A stretch of 9,148 nt of DNA, taken from assembly GCA_031365425.1 (NCBI GenBank), contig JANLYB010000113.1, forward strand, positions 1 through 9,148. The letters are read 5' to 3'. Position numbers and translations under genes: made by a program. The DNA is from JANXVY01 sp031365425 (GTDB taxonomy: Bacteria > Pseudomonadota > Alphaproteobacteria > Rhizobiales > Hyphomicrobiaceae). The notes under the pieces are model-generated. The model worked only from the letters and a program-made list of their open reading frames with translations. It did no database searches and was not told the origin of the DNA. Shown one piece after another: positions 1 to 5,864 of this stretch (positions are counted from its first letter, which is position 1; every line of letters starts with the position of its first letter).

Positions 1-2
1 TA

Positions 3-119
3 ATTCATCCTGCCACCGGCGCACGGGAGCTCTGGTCGGCTAATGACATCCTGCAATATTACAAGTCTGAGCCGGTAGATGTTTATGGGCGCACTGCTCC
101 TCAAGAATTCAAGAATTAA
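3..119 (+). CDS. C-terminal 38 codons of an unrecognised protein (5' end outside window)
   Basis: An open frame enters from the left edge and runs 38 codons to TAA at 117-119. Its residues include PATGARELW, NDILQYYKSEP and the ending QEFKN. I do not recognise a family. The last codons (GAA TTC AAG AAT TAA) already lie in the AAGAATT repeat, so the repeat supplies the stop. Codon choice (GTA, GTT, TCT, AAT, CAT) is less GC-biased than in the rpsB-bamA genes, which would fit an accessory gene, but 38 codons are too few to be sure. It could also be a chance open frame; the plausible amino-acid mix is the only support for coding. Confidence 0.4.
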   Translation: MHPATGARELWSANDILQYYKSEPVDVYGRTAPQEFKN

Positions 120-179
120 GAATTAAGAATTAAGAATTAAGAATTAAGAATTAAGAATTAAGAATTAAGAATAAGAATT
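103..179. repeat. AAGAATT heptanucleotide tandem array
   Basis: Eight perfect consecutive copies of AAGAATT occupy 111-166. They are followed by a copy that has lost one T (AAGAAT, 167-172) and another full copy (173-179). One more copy (103-109) lies upstream, separated by a single C at 110. GC content of 121-180 is 8/60, in a region otherwise near 60%. The unit length is not a multiple of three and gives TAA in all three + frames and also on the - strand, so the array stops translation in every frame. Such arrays usually change copy number by replication slippage. Whether it acts on rpsB, whose start is about 370 nt downstream, cannot be told. Confidence 0.95.
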
Positions 180-232
180 AGGGACAGTTACATTTAACGC
201 ACCGCAACACAAAATGTTCAGCGTTTGTCCTA
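179..232. repeat. Imperfect inverted repeat with GGGACAG motif
   Basis: TAGGGACA at 179-186 is mirrored by TGTCCTA at 226-232 (one C missing). Inside these, AACGC at 196-200 pairs with GCGTT at 221-225. The left arm directly abuts the heptamer array. GGGACAGTTACATTT resembles, from memory, short palindromic repeats found near IS200/RAYT-type (Y1) transposases in other bacteria, but no transposase is in the window and I cannot confirm the family. It may be a mobile-element remnant or a weak bidirectional stem-loop. Confidence 0.35.
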
Positions 233-316
233 AGTGCCTTACCTTCCCTGCCCCACAAACTCCTCGGCATGGAGTCCAGCGGCGCGTTGCAGACCACTGG
301 TCGCCTCCTACACCGC

Positions 317-345
317 TTGACGCCCTCGCCCGCATCCCCTAAACA
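317..345 (+). promoter_or_regulatory. Candidate sigma-70-type promoter for rpsB
   Basis: TTGACG at 317-322 matches five of six bases of the -35 consensus. A 17-nt spacer leads to TAAACA at 340-345, which matches the -10 box in three of six positions. Transcription would start near 352, giving a leader of about 200 nt before rpsB. This is the best -35/-10 pair I found in the upstream gap; the -10 box is weak, as is common in alphaproteobacteria. From 233 to 316 I see nothing recognisable: no tRNA and no further hairpin. Confidence 0.4.
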
Positions 346-371
346 CACATTCATCACGCACGTGACCCACT

Positions 372-442
372 GTGGACGACCGGACAGAACCCGGACGCCC
401 GCTCCGGTGGGCTTTTTTCCGTTTTGGGGCCATCCGGTCCAC
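372..442 (+). ncRNA. Possible structured leader helix of rpsB
   Basis: Bases 372-377 (GTGGAC) plus 381-384 (CGGA) are complementary to 433-442 (TCCGGTCCAC). This gives a 10-bp helix with a 3-nt bulge that encloses the 397-418 terminator hairpin. A further alternative pairing, CCGGA 391-395 with TCCGG 403-407, would compete with that terminator. The pairings are read directly from the sequence; that they form in RNA and regulate rpsB is inference. E. coli rpsB-tsf is autoregulated by S2 through its 5' leader, so a regulatory leader would be unsurprising, but no match to a known motif is claimed. Confidence 0.3.
397..418 (+). terminator. Intrinsic terminator-like hairpin upstream of rpsB
   Basis: GCCCGC (397-402) pairs with GTGGGC (407-412), six pairs including one G-T wobble, around a TCCG tetraloop. 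Six T residues follow (413-418). It lies about 135 nt before the rpsB start and downstream of the candidate promoter at 317-345, so it would end transcripts from that promoter after about 65 nt unless antiterminated. It may be an attenuator, the 3' end of a small RNA, or the end of an upstream unit with the true rpsB promoter further down. Confidence 0.6.
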
Positions 443-445
443 GGA

Positions 446-481
446 GCTTGCGATCCGCCAGCACTTGCTGGCGCAGCAAGC
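446..481 (+). promoter_or_regulatory. Two-tier hairpin in rpsB 5' leader
   Basis: An outer stem GCTTGC (446-451)/GCAAGC (476-481) and an inner stem CGCCAGC (456-462)/GCTGGCG (467-473) are both perfect. They are separated by an asymmetric internal loop (GATC against CA), with the inner stem closed by an ACTT tetraloop. There are 13 Watson-Crick pairs in 36 nt and no T tract after it, so it is not a simple terminator. It sits 71 nt upstream of the rpsB start and is the strongest structure in the leader. A role as an S2-binding or mRNA-stabilising element is inference. Confidence 0.5.
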
Positions 482-537
482 GACCAAACAAAATGCGAAA
501 CGAGCCTTCTTACGGGTCACGGAGGATCAACCGGAAA

Positions 538-542
538 AAGGA
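538..542 (+). promoter_or_regulatory. Ribosome binding site deciding the rpsB start
   Basis: AAGGA lies 10 nt before the ATG at 553 and favours that start over in-frame upstream starts. A second purine block, GGAGGA at 521-526, is closer to consensus but 26 nt from the ATG, with no start codon at normal spacing behind it. It could be a standby site. Confidence 0.6.
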
Positions 543-552
543 TATCCGACCA

Positions 553-1557
553 ATGGCAGTTCCCGCCTTTAATATGCGTCAGCTCCTCGAAGCTGGCGTT
601 CACTTCGGTCACCAGTCGCACCGCTGGAACCCCAAGATGGCCCCGTTCATCTACGGCGCCCGTAACAACATTCACATCGTCGACCTCACGCAGACGACGC
701 CGATGCTGCATCAGGCTCTCACCAAGGTGTCCGATACGGTCGCCAACGGTGGCCGCGTGCTGTTCGTCGCAACCAAGCGTGCAGCGTCGGATTCCATCGC
801 CGAAGCCGCCAAGCGCTCGGCCCAGTATTACATGAACCACCGCTGGCTCGGCGGTACGCTGACCAACTGGAAGACCATCTCGGCTTCGATCCGCCGCCTC
901 CGCCAGTTGGATGACATCCTGGCCGACCCCCAGGGCCGCCCCAAGAAGGAAGTCCTCCAGATCCAGCGCGAACGCGACAAGCTGAACCAGTCTCTCGGCG
1001 GCATCAAGGACATGGGTGGCACGCCCGACCTCCTGTTCGTCATCGACACCAACAAGGAATCGATCGCGATCCAGGAAGCCCGCAAGCTTGGCATCCCCAT
1101 CGTCGCCATCGTCGATACGAACTGCGATCCTGACGGCATCGACTTCCCGATCCCGGGTAACGACGACGCCGGCCGTGCGATCACGCTGTATTGCGACCTC
1201 GTGGCGCGCGCCGCCATCGACGGTCTCGCCCGTTCGCAGCAGGGCAGCGGCGTCGATATCGGCGCGATGGAGAACCCGATCGGCGAAGAACTCCCCGGCG
1301 CCGAAGTCAAGCGCGTCGCGTTCAAGGGCATCGACGCCGCCCGCGGCGAAGCCGACGACCTGAAGCGCATTACGACCATTTCGCCCAAGCTCGAACTGCG
1401 CTTGAACGATGCGGGCGTGTTCCACTACTGGCAGATCGCCGACTTGGATGCCGATCAGGTCCAGGCGCTGGATCGCCAGTTGAAGCTCAAGGGCCAGATC
1501 GCCAAGGAAGAATGGGTCACCCAGGCCAAGAAGCTCGTGGACGCCAAGGTCGTCTAA
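553..1557 (+). CDS. rpsB: 30S ribosomal protein S2 with C-terminal HhH-like extension
   Basis: S2 is a structural protein of the small ribosomal subunit that binds late in 30S assembly. The product is 334 aa, well above the roughly 240 aa of E. coli S2. Residues 1-225 are a standard S2 domain: MRQLLEAGVHFGH near 8-20, RWLGGTLTNW near 97-106, and PDLLFVIDTNKE followed by NCDPDGIDFPIPGNDDAGRAI at 158-210. Residues 226-265 are a linker. Residues 268-327 (DDLKRI, SPKLELRLNDAGVFHYWQIADL, WVTQAKKL) match the small helix-hairpin-helix-like module attached to several alphaproteobacterial proteins, including some NuoE and L21 and, to my recollection, S2 of Bradyrhizobium relatives. The ATG at 553 is chosen because MAVPAFNMRQLLEAG is the family N-terminus and AAGGA precedes it. 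In-frame ATGs at 424 and 493 would add unrelated residues. A strong terminator follows. Confidence 0.97.
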   Translation: MAVPAFNMRQLLEAGVHFGHQSHRWNPKMAPFIYGARNNIHIVDLTQTTPMLHQALTKVSDTVANGGRVLFVATKRAASDSIAEAAKRSAQYYMNHRWLGGTLTNWKTISASIRRLRQLDDILADPQGRPKKEVLQIQRERDKLNQSLGGIKDMGGTPDLLFVIDTNKESIAIQEARKLGIPIVAIVDTNCDPDGIDFPIPGNDDAGRAITLYCDLVARAAIDGLARSQQGSGVDIGAMENPIGEELPGAEVKRVAFKGIDAARGEADDLKRITTISPKLELRLNDAGVFHYWQIADLDADQVQALDRQLKLKGQIAKEEWVTQAKKLVDAKVV

Positions 1558-1571
1558 GGCGAAGCAACACG

Positions 1572-1608
1572 CGCCTTTCCCGCCTTTTTTGGTGGGGAAG
1601 GCGTTTTT
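1572..1608 (+). terminator. Strong intrinsic terminator between rpsB and tsf
   Basis: The left arm 1572-1584 pairs over 13 bp with 1591-1603 (two G-T wobbles), closed by a TTTTTT loop (1585-1590). TTTTT follows directly (1604-1608). It begins 14 nt after the rpsB stop. The minus strand has no T tract on the far side, so it is directed at transcripts leaving rpsB. It implies that much rpsB mRNA ends before tsf. Confidence 0.85.
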
Positions 1609-1733
1609 CGTCGCAATGACAGTGTAACGTCAGCGGCCAGTACAACACGATCAGCTGAAAACCAAACCCGCCAGCCTCGAACCGCCCAATCTCATGGCGC
1701 GAGGCGCGTGGCCAGCCAATGGATAGATTTCCC

Positions 1734-2654
1734 ATGACGACGATTTCCGCGACCTTGGTCAAGGAACTGCGCGAGATGACCGGCGCAGGCATGATGGATT
1801 GCAAGAAGGCGCTCACCGAAACCAAGGGCAGCATTGAAGAAGCCGTTGACTGGCTGCGCAAAAAGGGCCTCGCGAAAGCCGGCAGCAAGTCTGGCCGCGT
1901 CGCCGCTGAAGGCCTCGTCGGCGTTCTTGCCGAAGGTAAATCGGCTGTCGTGCTCGAAATCAACTCGGAAACCGACTTCGTCGCCCGCAACGACCAGTTC
2001 CAGGACATGGTCCGCAAGGTCACCAGCATCGCGACCGCCGCCAATGGCGACGTCGAAAAGATCCTCGCGATGCCTTATCCCGGCAAGACCACGACGGTCG
2101 ATGAGGTCGTGAAGGAAGCCATTGCCACCATTGGCGAGAACATGAACGTCCGCCGCTCGGCTGTTGTGAAGGTCGCCGACGGCGTCGTCGCCGACTACGT
2201 CCATAACAAGGTCGCCGACGGCCTTGGCAAGATCGGCGTGCTCGTCGGCCTTGAAAGCAAGGGCGACAAGCCGGCGCTTTTCGAACTTGGCCGTCAGATC
2301 GCCATGCATGTTGCCGCCCGTAACCCTGTCGCGCTCGACCTCGCCGGCGTTGCCAAAGACGTGCTGGATCGCGAGAAGGCGATCATCATGGACAAGAACA
2401 AGGGCAAGCCGCCCCAGGTGCTCGAAAAGATCGCCGACAGCTCGATGAAGACGTACGCCAAGGAAAACTGCCTGCTTGAGCAGGGCTTTGTCATGGACGA
2501 CAGCAAGTCGGTCGCCCAGGCCCTCAAGGAAGCTGAAAAGACCGTCGGCGCGCCGATCAAGCTGACCTCGTTCGTCCGCTTCGCCCTCGGCGAAGGCATC
2601 GAGAAGCCCAAAGACGACTTCAGCGCCGAAGTCGCATCGATGGCGAAGAGCTGA
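1734..2654 (+). CDS. tsf: Elongation factor Ts
   Basis: EF-Ts is the cytoplasmic guanine-nucleotide exchange factor that releases GDP from EF-Tu. The product is 306 aa, a normal family length. Residues 1-52 are the N-terminal UBA-like domain with the hallmark LVKELREMTGAGMMDCKKAL. INSETDFVARND at 76-87 is the core signature, with TDFVARN (80-86) contacting EF-Tu. The dimerisation core continues to the C-terminus (VALDLAG, KENCLLEQGFV, FVRFALGEGI). I chose ATG 1734 (MTTISATLVKEL) over the in-frame ATG at 1719 because it matches the family N-terminus. The ribosome binding site is weak (GGA at 1721-1723). A terminator separates it from rpsB, so it needs read-through or its own promoter. A poor candidate is ATGACA 1616-1621 with TACAAC 1641-1646, whose 19-nt spacer is long. 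Confidence 0.97.
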   Translation: MTTISATLVKELREMTGAGMMDCKKALTETKGSIEEAVDWLRKKGLAKAGSKSGRVAAEGLVGVLAEGKSAVVLEINSETDFVARNDQFQDMVRKVTSIATAANGDVEKILAMPYPGKTTTVDEVVKEAIATIGENMNVRRSAVVKVADGVVADYVHNKVADGLGKIGVLVGLESKGDKPALFELGRQIAMHVAARNPVALDLAGVAKDVLDREKAIIMDKNKGKPPQVLEKIADSSMKTYAKENCLLEQGFVMDDSKSVAQALKEAEKTVGAPIKLTSFVRFALGEGIEKPKDDFSAEVASMAKS

Positions 2655-2663
2655 GAGCCAAAA

Positions 2664-2696
2664 CCCACAACCGGTTCGCATGTCGCACCGGTTGGG
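2664..2696 (+). other. Intergenic stem-loop after tsf
   Basis: CCC (2664-2666) plus AACCGGT (2669-2675) pair with ACCGGTTGGG (2687-2696), ten pairs with a 2-nt bulge and an 11-nt loop. No T tract follows. It lies 10 nt past the tsf stop and may protect the 3' end of the tsf mRNA or act jointly with the terminator hairpin at 2733. Confidence 0.5.
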
Positions 2697-2732
2697 TCTG
2701 GCGAAAGCCATGAGATTCGCGTTAGTCAGGCT

Positions 2733-2762
2733 GGCCGGTCCCGTAAAGGACCGGCCGCTTTT
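2733..2762 (+). terminator. Terminator-like hairpin between tsf and pyrH
   Basis: GGCCGGTCC (2733-2741) and GGACCGGCC (2748-2756) form a perfect 9-bp stem around CGTAAA. GC and four T residues follow (2759-2762). The T tract is short, so termination may be partial. It ends only 17 nt before the pyrH ATG, so it could also affect pyrH translation. Confidence 0.6.
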
Positions 2763-2779
2763 GCATGGAGTGCGCCTGT

Positions 2780-3511
2780 ATGTCTGAGACGCCGCCGCTC
2801 AAATACAAACGTTTGATGCTGAAACTGTCGGGCGAAGCCCTCATGGGCGGCGCAGGCTATGGCATCGACATGGGCGTCGTAGACCGGTTGGCTCGCGACG
2901 TTGCCGAGGCTGTGGCGGCTGGGGCCGAGATCGCCGTCGTCGTTGGCGGCGGCAACATCTTCCGTGGCCTGTCGGGTGCCGCCAAGGGGATGGATCGCGC
3001 AACCGCAGATTACATGGGTATGCTTGCGACCGTCATGAATGCCCTCGCGTTCCAGAACGCCCTGGAGCACGCCAATACGCCCGCGCGCGTCCTGTCGGCG
3101 ATCCCGATGCAGTCCGTGTGCGAAACTTACGTCCGGCCCAAGGCGCTGCATCACATCCAGCGTGGCCGGGTCGTCATTTTTGCCGCAGGCACCGGCAATC
3201 CGTTCTTTACGACCGATACCGCAGCCACTTTGCGCGCCATCGAGATGGACTGCGCCGCCGTCGCCAAGGCAACCCAGGTGGATGGCGTCTATTCGGCTGA
3301 TCCCAAGAAGTTTCCAGACGCCGTCCGCTACGATCACCTGACCTACAGCGAGGTGCTCGCCCGTGATCTGAAGGTCATGGACGGTGCTGCGATCGCCCTT
3401 GCCCGCGACAACCAACTTCCGGTAATCGTATTCTCGATTAATGAGCCGGGGAATCTGCTGAAAGTACTGCGAGGACAAGCGCGCGCCACCGTCATCCACG
3501 GCGAATCATAA
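2780..3511 (+). CDS. pyrH: Uridylate kinase (UMP kinase)
   Basis: PyrH phosphorylates UMP to UDP with ATP in pyrimidine nucleotide synthesis. It is a hexameric amino-acid-kinase-family enzyme, activated by GTP and inhibited by UTP in many bacteria. The product is 243 aa, the usual length. Visible motifs are the phosphate-binding LKLSGEALMG (14-23), VVVGGGNIFRG (53-63), DRATADYMGMLATVMNALA (72-90), the UMP and phosphate site GTGNPFFTTDTAA (137-149), and VDGVYSADPKK (168-178). The start at 2780 (MSETPPLKYKRLMLKL) has GGAG at 2767-2770, 9 nt upstream. The in-frame ATG at 2765 overlaps that site and only adds MECAC. frr follows after 59 nt with no terminator seen, so pyrH and frr are probably co-transcribed. 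Confidence 0.97.
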   Translation: MSETPPLKYKRLMLKLSGEALMGGAGYGIDMGVVDRLARDVAEAVAAGAEIAVVVGGGNIFRGLSGAAKGMDRATADYMGMLATVMNALAFQNALEHANTPARVLSAIPMQSVCETYVRPKALHHIQRGRVVIFAAGTGNPFFTTDTAATLRAIEMDCAAVAKATQVDGVYSADPKKFPDAVRYDHLTYSEVLARDLKVMDGAAIALARDNQLPVIVFSINEPGNLLKVLRGQARATVIHGES

Positions 3512-3570
3512 GAATTGCATCTGAGGCCTGCGCCCGATGCTTGCACGAACCCGTTGAGGAGAGTTGAGAG

Positions 3571-4128
3571 ATGTCGACATTCGATATTCAAGCGCTGGAA
3601 ACGCGCATGCGCGCCTCCATCGACGCGTTGAAGCGCGAACTGCAAGGGCTGCGGACCGGCCGCGCGAGCGCCAATCTGCTCGATCCCGTTCAGGTGATGG
3701 TGTACGGCTCGCGCATGCCCCTCAATCAGGTCGCAACCGTCTCCGTGCCTGAAGCTCGCATGATCGCCGTGCAGGTCTGGGATCGCACCAACGTTCAGGC
3801 CGTCGACAAGGCGATCCGCGAAGCCAATCTTGGCCTCAACCCGATTATGGACGGCACCACGCTCCGCCTGCCCATCCCCATGCTGACCGCCGACCGCCGC
3901 AACGAACTGGTCAAGCTCGCTCACAAGTACGCCGAAGGCGCCAAGGTTGCCGTCCGCAACGTCCGCCGCGATGGCATGGACCTTCTCAAGAAGCTTGAGA
4001 AGGACGGCAAGATGAGTGAGGACGATCACAAAAAGAATTCTGTCAAAGTCCAGGAATTGACGGATAAGCTGATTAAGGAAGTAGATTCGACGCTTGCAAC
4101 CAAAGAGACGGAAATCCAGAAGGTTTGA
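3571..4128 (+). CDS. frr: Ribosome recycling factor
   Basis: RRF acts with EF-G to split post-termination ribosomes. The product is 185 aa, the same length as E. coli RRF. The three-helix-bundle arms show ELQGLRTGRASANLLDPV (23-40) and the C-terminal ELVKLAHKYAEGAKVAVRNVRRD block with the charged tail KKLEKDGKMSEDDHKK. The hinge and beta domain lies between (NQVATVSVPEARMIAVQVWD, then GLNPIMDGTTLRLPIP). GAGGAGAG at 3556-3563 is a strong ribosome binding site 7 nt before the ATG. A terminator follows within 16 nt of the stop. Confidence 0.97.
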   Translation: MSTFDIQALETRMRASIDALKRELQGLRTGRASANLLDPVQVMVYGSRMPLNQVATVSVPEARMIAVQVWDRTNVQAVDKAIREANLGLNPIMDGTTLRLPIPMLTADRRNELVKLAHKYAEGAKVAVRNVRRDGMDLLKKLEKDGKMSEDDHKKNSVKVQELTDKLIKEVDSTLATKETEIQKV

Positions 4129-4143
4129 GTAGTAGTCTTTCGG

Positions 4144-4180
4144 TAACGTGGCACGCCCGCCAGCCGCGTTATTGTCTTTT
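4144..4180 (+). terminator. Intrinsic terminator between frr and uppS
   Basis: TAACGTGGC (4144-4152) pairs with GCCGCGTTA (4163-4171), nine pairs including one T-G wobble, around a 10-nt loop. The U-rich tail TTGTCTTTT (4172-4180) follows. It begins 15 nt after the frr stop and ends about 30 nt before the uppS start, with little room for a promoter between them. Confidence 0.65.
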
Positions 4181-4209
4181 CCTCGGCCCAACCACGAGAT
4201 CACCGGTCC

Positions 4210-4986
4210 GTGACAGATAGCAAGAGCAGAGCCGAAAAGCAGAATGTCGTGGCGGCACAGGCTTCGCAGCCAGAGCCCGTCCGCCATGTGGCGATCATCA
4301 TGGATGGCAACGGCCGCTGGGCCGCCGAGCGCGGCTTGCCCCGTGTCATGGGCCACCGCAAAGGGGTCGAGGCGGTCCGCCGCACAGTCAAAGCCGCCAT
4401 CGAACTCAACATTTCCTATCTGACGATCTACAGTTTCTCGTCCGAAAATTGGTCGCGCCCCGCCGAGGAAGTCAGCGAATTGATGTCGCTGATGAAGCGC
4501 TTCATCCGCCAGGATTTGGCCGAACTGCATCAAAACAACGTCCGAATCCGCATCCTGGGCGAACGCGCGAACGTAGACCCTGAACTGCTCGCTCTGATTG
4601 ACGAAGCCTGCGATCTGACTGCGCTCAATACCGCGCTCACCCTTGTCATCGCCTTCAACTACGGCTCGCGAGCTGAGATCGCGCTCGCGGCCCGTCGCCT
4701 TGCCGAACAGGTCGCCAGTGGTGCCCTCGTTCCTTCCGCGATTACCGAAGCCAGTTTTGCCTCTTGTCTCGACACCGCAGGCATCCCCGATCCTGAGCTG
4801 CTGATCCGCACCAGCGGGGAAATCCGCATCTCGAACTTCCTGTTGTGGCAGATGGCTTATACGGAATTCGTCTTTCTCGACGCCTATTGGCCCGACTTCG
4901 GGCGCGACCTGCTTGAACAGGCGATTGCTCAATTCCGGTCCCGCGATCGCCGCTTCGGCGGCTTGAGCAAGCGGTCGACTGCGTGA
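4210..4986 (+). CDS. uppS: Undecaprenyl diphosphate synthase (cis-prenyltransferase)
   Basis: UppS adds isopentenyl units to farnesyl diphosphate to give C55 undecaprenyl diphosphate, the lipid carrier for peptidoglycan and O-antigen. The product is 258 aa. HVAIIMDGNGRWA (26-38) carries the catalytic Asp32. TIYSFSSENWSRP (72-84), FNYG (149-152) and RTSGEIRISNFLLWQ (200-214) hold the conserved residues, with Arg200 and Arg206 in the diphosphate-binding motif. The start is taken as GTG 4210 because no ATG lies before the catalytic motif; GAG near 4195 is a weak ribosome binding site. Its end overlaps cdsA by 4 nt (GTGA), a sign of translational coupling. A terminator sits upstream, so expression depends on read-through or an unrecognised promoter. 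Confidence 0.95.
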   Translation: MTDSKSRAEKQNVVAAQASQPEPVRHVAIIMDGNGRWAAERGLPRVMGHRKGVEAVRRTVKAAIELNISYLTIYSFSSENWSRPAEEVSELMSLMKRFIRQDLAELHQNNVRIRILGERANVDPELLALIDEACDLTALNTALTLVIAFNYGSRAEIALAARRLAEQVASGALVPSAITEASFASCLDTAGIPDPELLIRTSGEIRISNFLLWQMAYTEFVFLDAYWPDFGRDLLEQAIAQFRSRDRRFGGLSKRSTA

Positions 4987-5864
4987 GCCAACTCATGCCC
5001 GATGACATCGCGCAAAATGATATCGCCAGGAAAGCGGCAGCCGCGTCGGCGTCCTCCCGCAATCTGCGCCAGCGTGTGGGCTCGGGCATCGTGATGGCGG
5101 CGCTTGCGTTGGCGCTCGTCTATGCTGGTCCCATCCCAACCGCTCTGATGATCCTCGTGGCCGCGCTGGTGATGTGCTGGGAATGGGGTCACTTGATCCG
5201 CGCGGCCGCCGCCGACTTAGCGTTTGGCGTTCATGCCGTCTGCGTTGCAGCAGCCATTGGACTGACGGCGGGCACTCAATCGGTCCTCGCGTTGGCCGTC
5301 CTGCTTGTTGGCACGATCTGTGTCTCTATGCTGACGCTCTCGAAACGGCCGCTGCTTTCCGCACTGGGCGTCCCCTATGTGGGCCTCGCTGCGACCGCGC
5401 TCATATGGATGCGCCTCGACGCCACCCACGGCTTTGCCGCCGTCGTCTTCCTGCTTTTGGTTGTCGCCACGACCGACACGCTGGCCTTCGCGTTTGGCCG
5501 CACCATCGGCGGCGCGAAGCTGTGGCCGTCCGTTTCGCCCAACAAGACCTGGGCCGGTTTTCTCGGTGGCGTCGGCTCAAGCGCGCTGGTGAGCGCCGCG
5601 TTTGCGTCTGCTATCCCTGGTGCTTCTTTCCTTCGGCTGGGCATCATCGGTTTGTTGCTGGGGATCATCGCCCAAGGCGGCGACTTGGCCGAATCCGGCT
5701 TGAAGCGGTTCCTCGGCGTCAAAGATGCGAGTAGCATCATCCCAGGCCATGGCGGCGTCATGGACCGTATGGATGGCGTCGTCACGGTTGCAGTCGCCGC
5801 CGCGATTTATGCCCTCGTCCTGAATGCGACCGCGCCCGCGACGGCGCTCCTCATCGGCGGCTGA
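4983..5864 (+). CDS. cdsA: Phosphatidate cytidylyltransferase (CDP-diacylglycerol synthase)
   Basis: CdsA is an inner-membrane enzyme that joins CTP and phosphatidic acid into CDP-diacylglycerol, precursor of all major phospholipids. The product is 293 aa. Several hydrophobic segments are visible (about 36-66, 84-116, 126-142, 150-172, 192-211, 217-232, 265-285). The family signature is complete at 238-264: SGLKRFLGVKD, then PGHGGVMDRMD with the catalytic Asp residues 261 and 264. SPNKTWAGFLGG at 185-196 is a second conserved stretch. The GTG start at 4983 overlaps the uppS stop; ATG 4995 is a possible alternative that loses four residues. The stop overlaps the dxr ATG (TGATG). Confidence 0.95.
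   Translation: MSQLMPDDIAQNDIARKAAAASASSRNLRQRVGSGIVMAALALALVYAGPIPTALMILVAALVMCWEWGHLIRAAAADLAFGVHAVCVAAAIGLTAGTQSVLALAVLLVGTICVSMLTLSKRPLLSALGVPYVGLAATALIWMRLDATHGFAAVVFLLLVVATTDTLAFAFGRTIGGAKLWPSVSPNKTWAGFLGGVGSSALVSAAFASAIPGASFLRLGIIGLLLGIIAQGGDLAESGLKRFLGVKDASSIIPGHGGVMDRMDGVVTVAVAAAIYALVLNATAPATALLIGG

Noticed and set aside
111..179. CtrA box (TTAA-N7-TTAA) or CRISPR-like array in the heptamer repeat
   Set aside because: TTAA elements recur every 7 bp, not with the 11-bp period CtrA needs. There are no spacers, so it is a simple tandem repeat.
233..316. tRNA or other RNA gene upstream of the 397-418 terminator
   Set aside because: No cloverleaf, no T-arm GTTCRA motif and no CCA end on either strand.
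424..552. N-terminally extended S2 starting at 424 or 493
   Set aside because: The extra residues do not resemble S2, cover the leader hairpin, and lack ribosome binding sites. ATG 553 matches the family start.
372..572. 66-codon + strand ORF (GTG start) overlapping the start of rpsB
   Set aside because: It runs through the terminator and leader hairpin, has no ribosome binding site and no recognisable motif.
1692..2711. 339-codon minus-strand frame opposite tsf, and a similar one opposite rpsB (517-1425)
   Set aside because: Both are antisense shadows of conserved genes, with no ribosome binding site or family match.
2765..2779. pyrH start at ATG 2765
   Set aside because: It overlaps the GGAG ribosome binding site that serves ATG 2780 and would add only five unconserved residues.
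3343..4932. 529-codon open frame on the minus strand across pyrH, frr and uppS
   Set aside because: It lies opposite three clearly conserved genes and reflects the GC-biased codon use of the + strand. Its translation shows no recognisable family.
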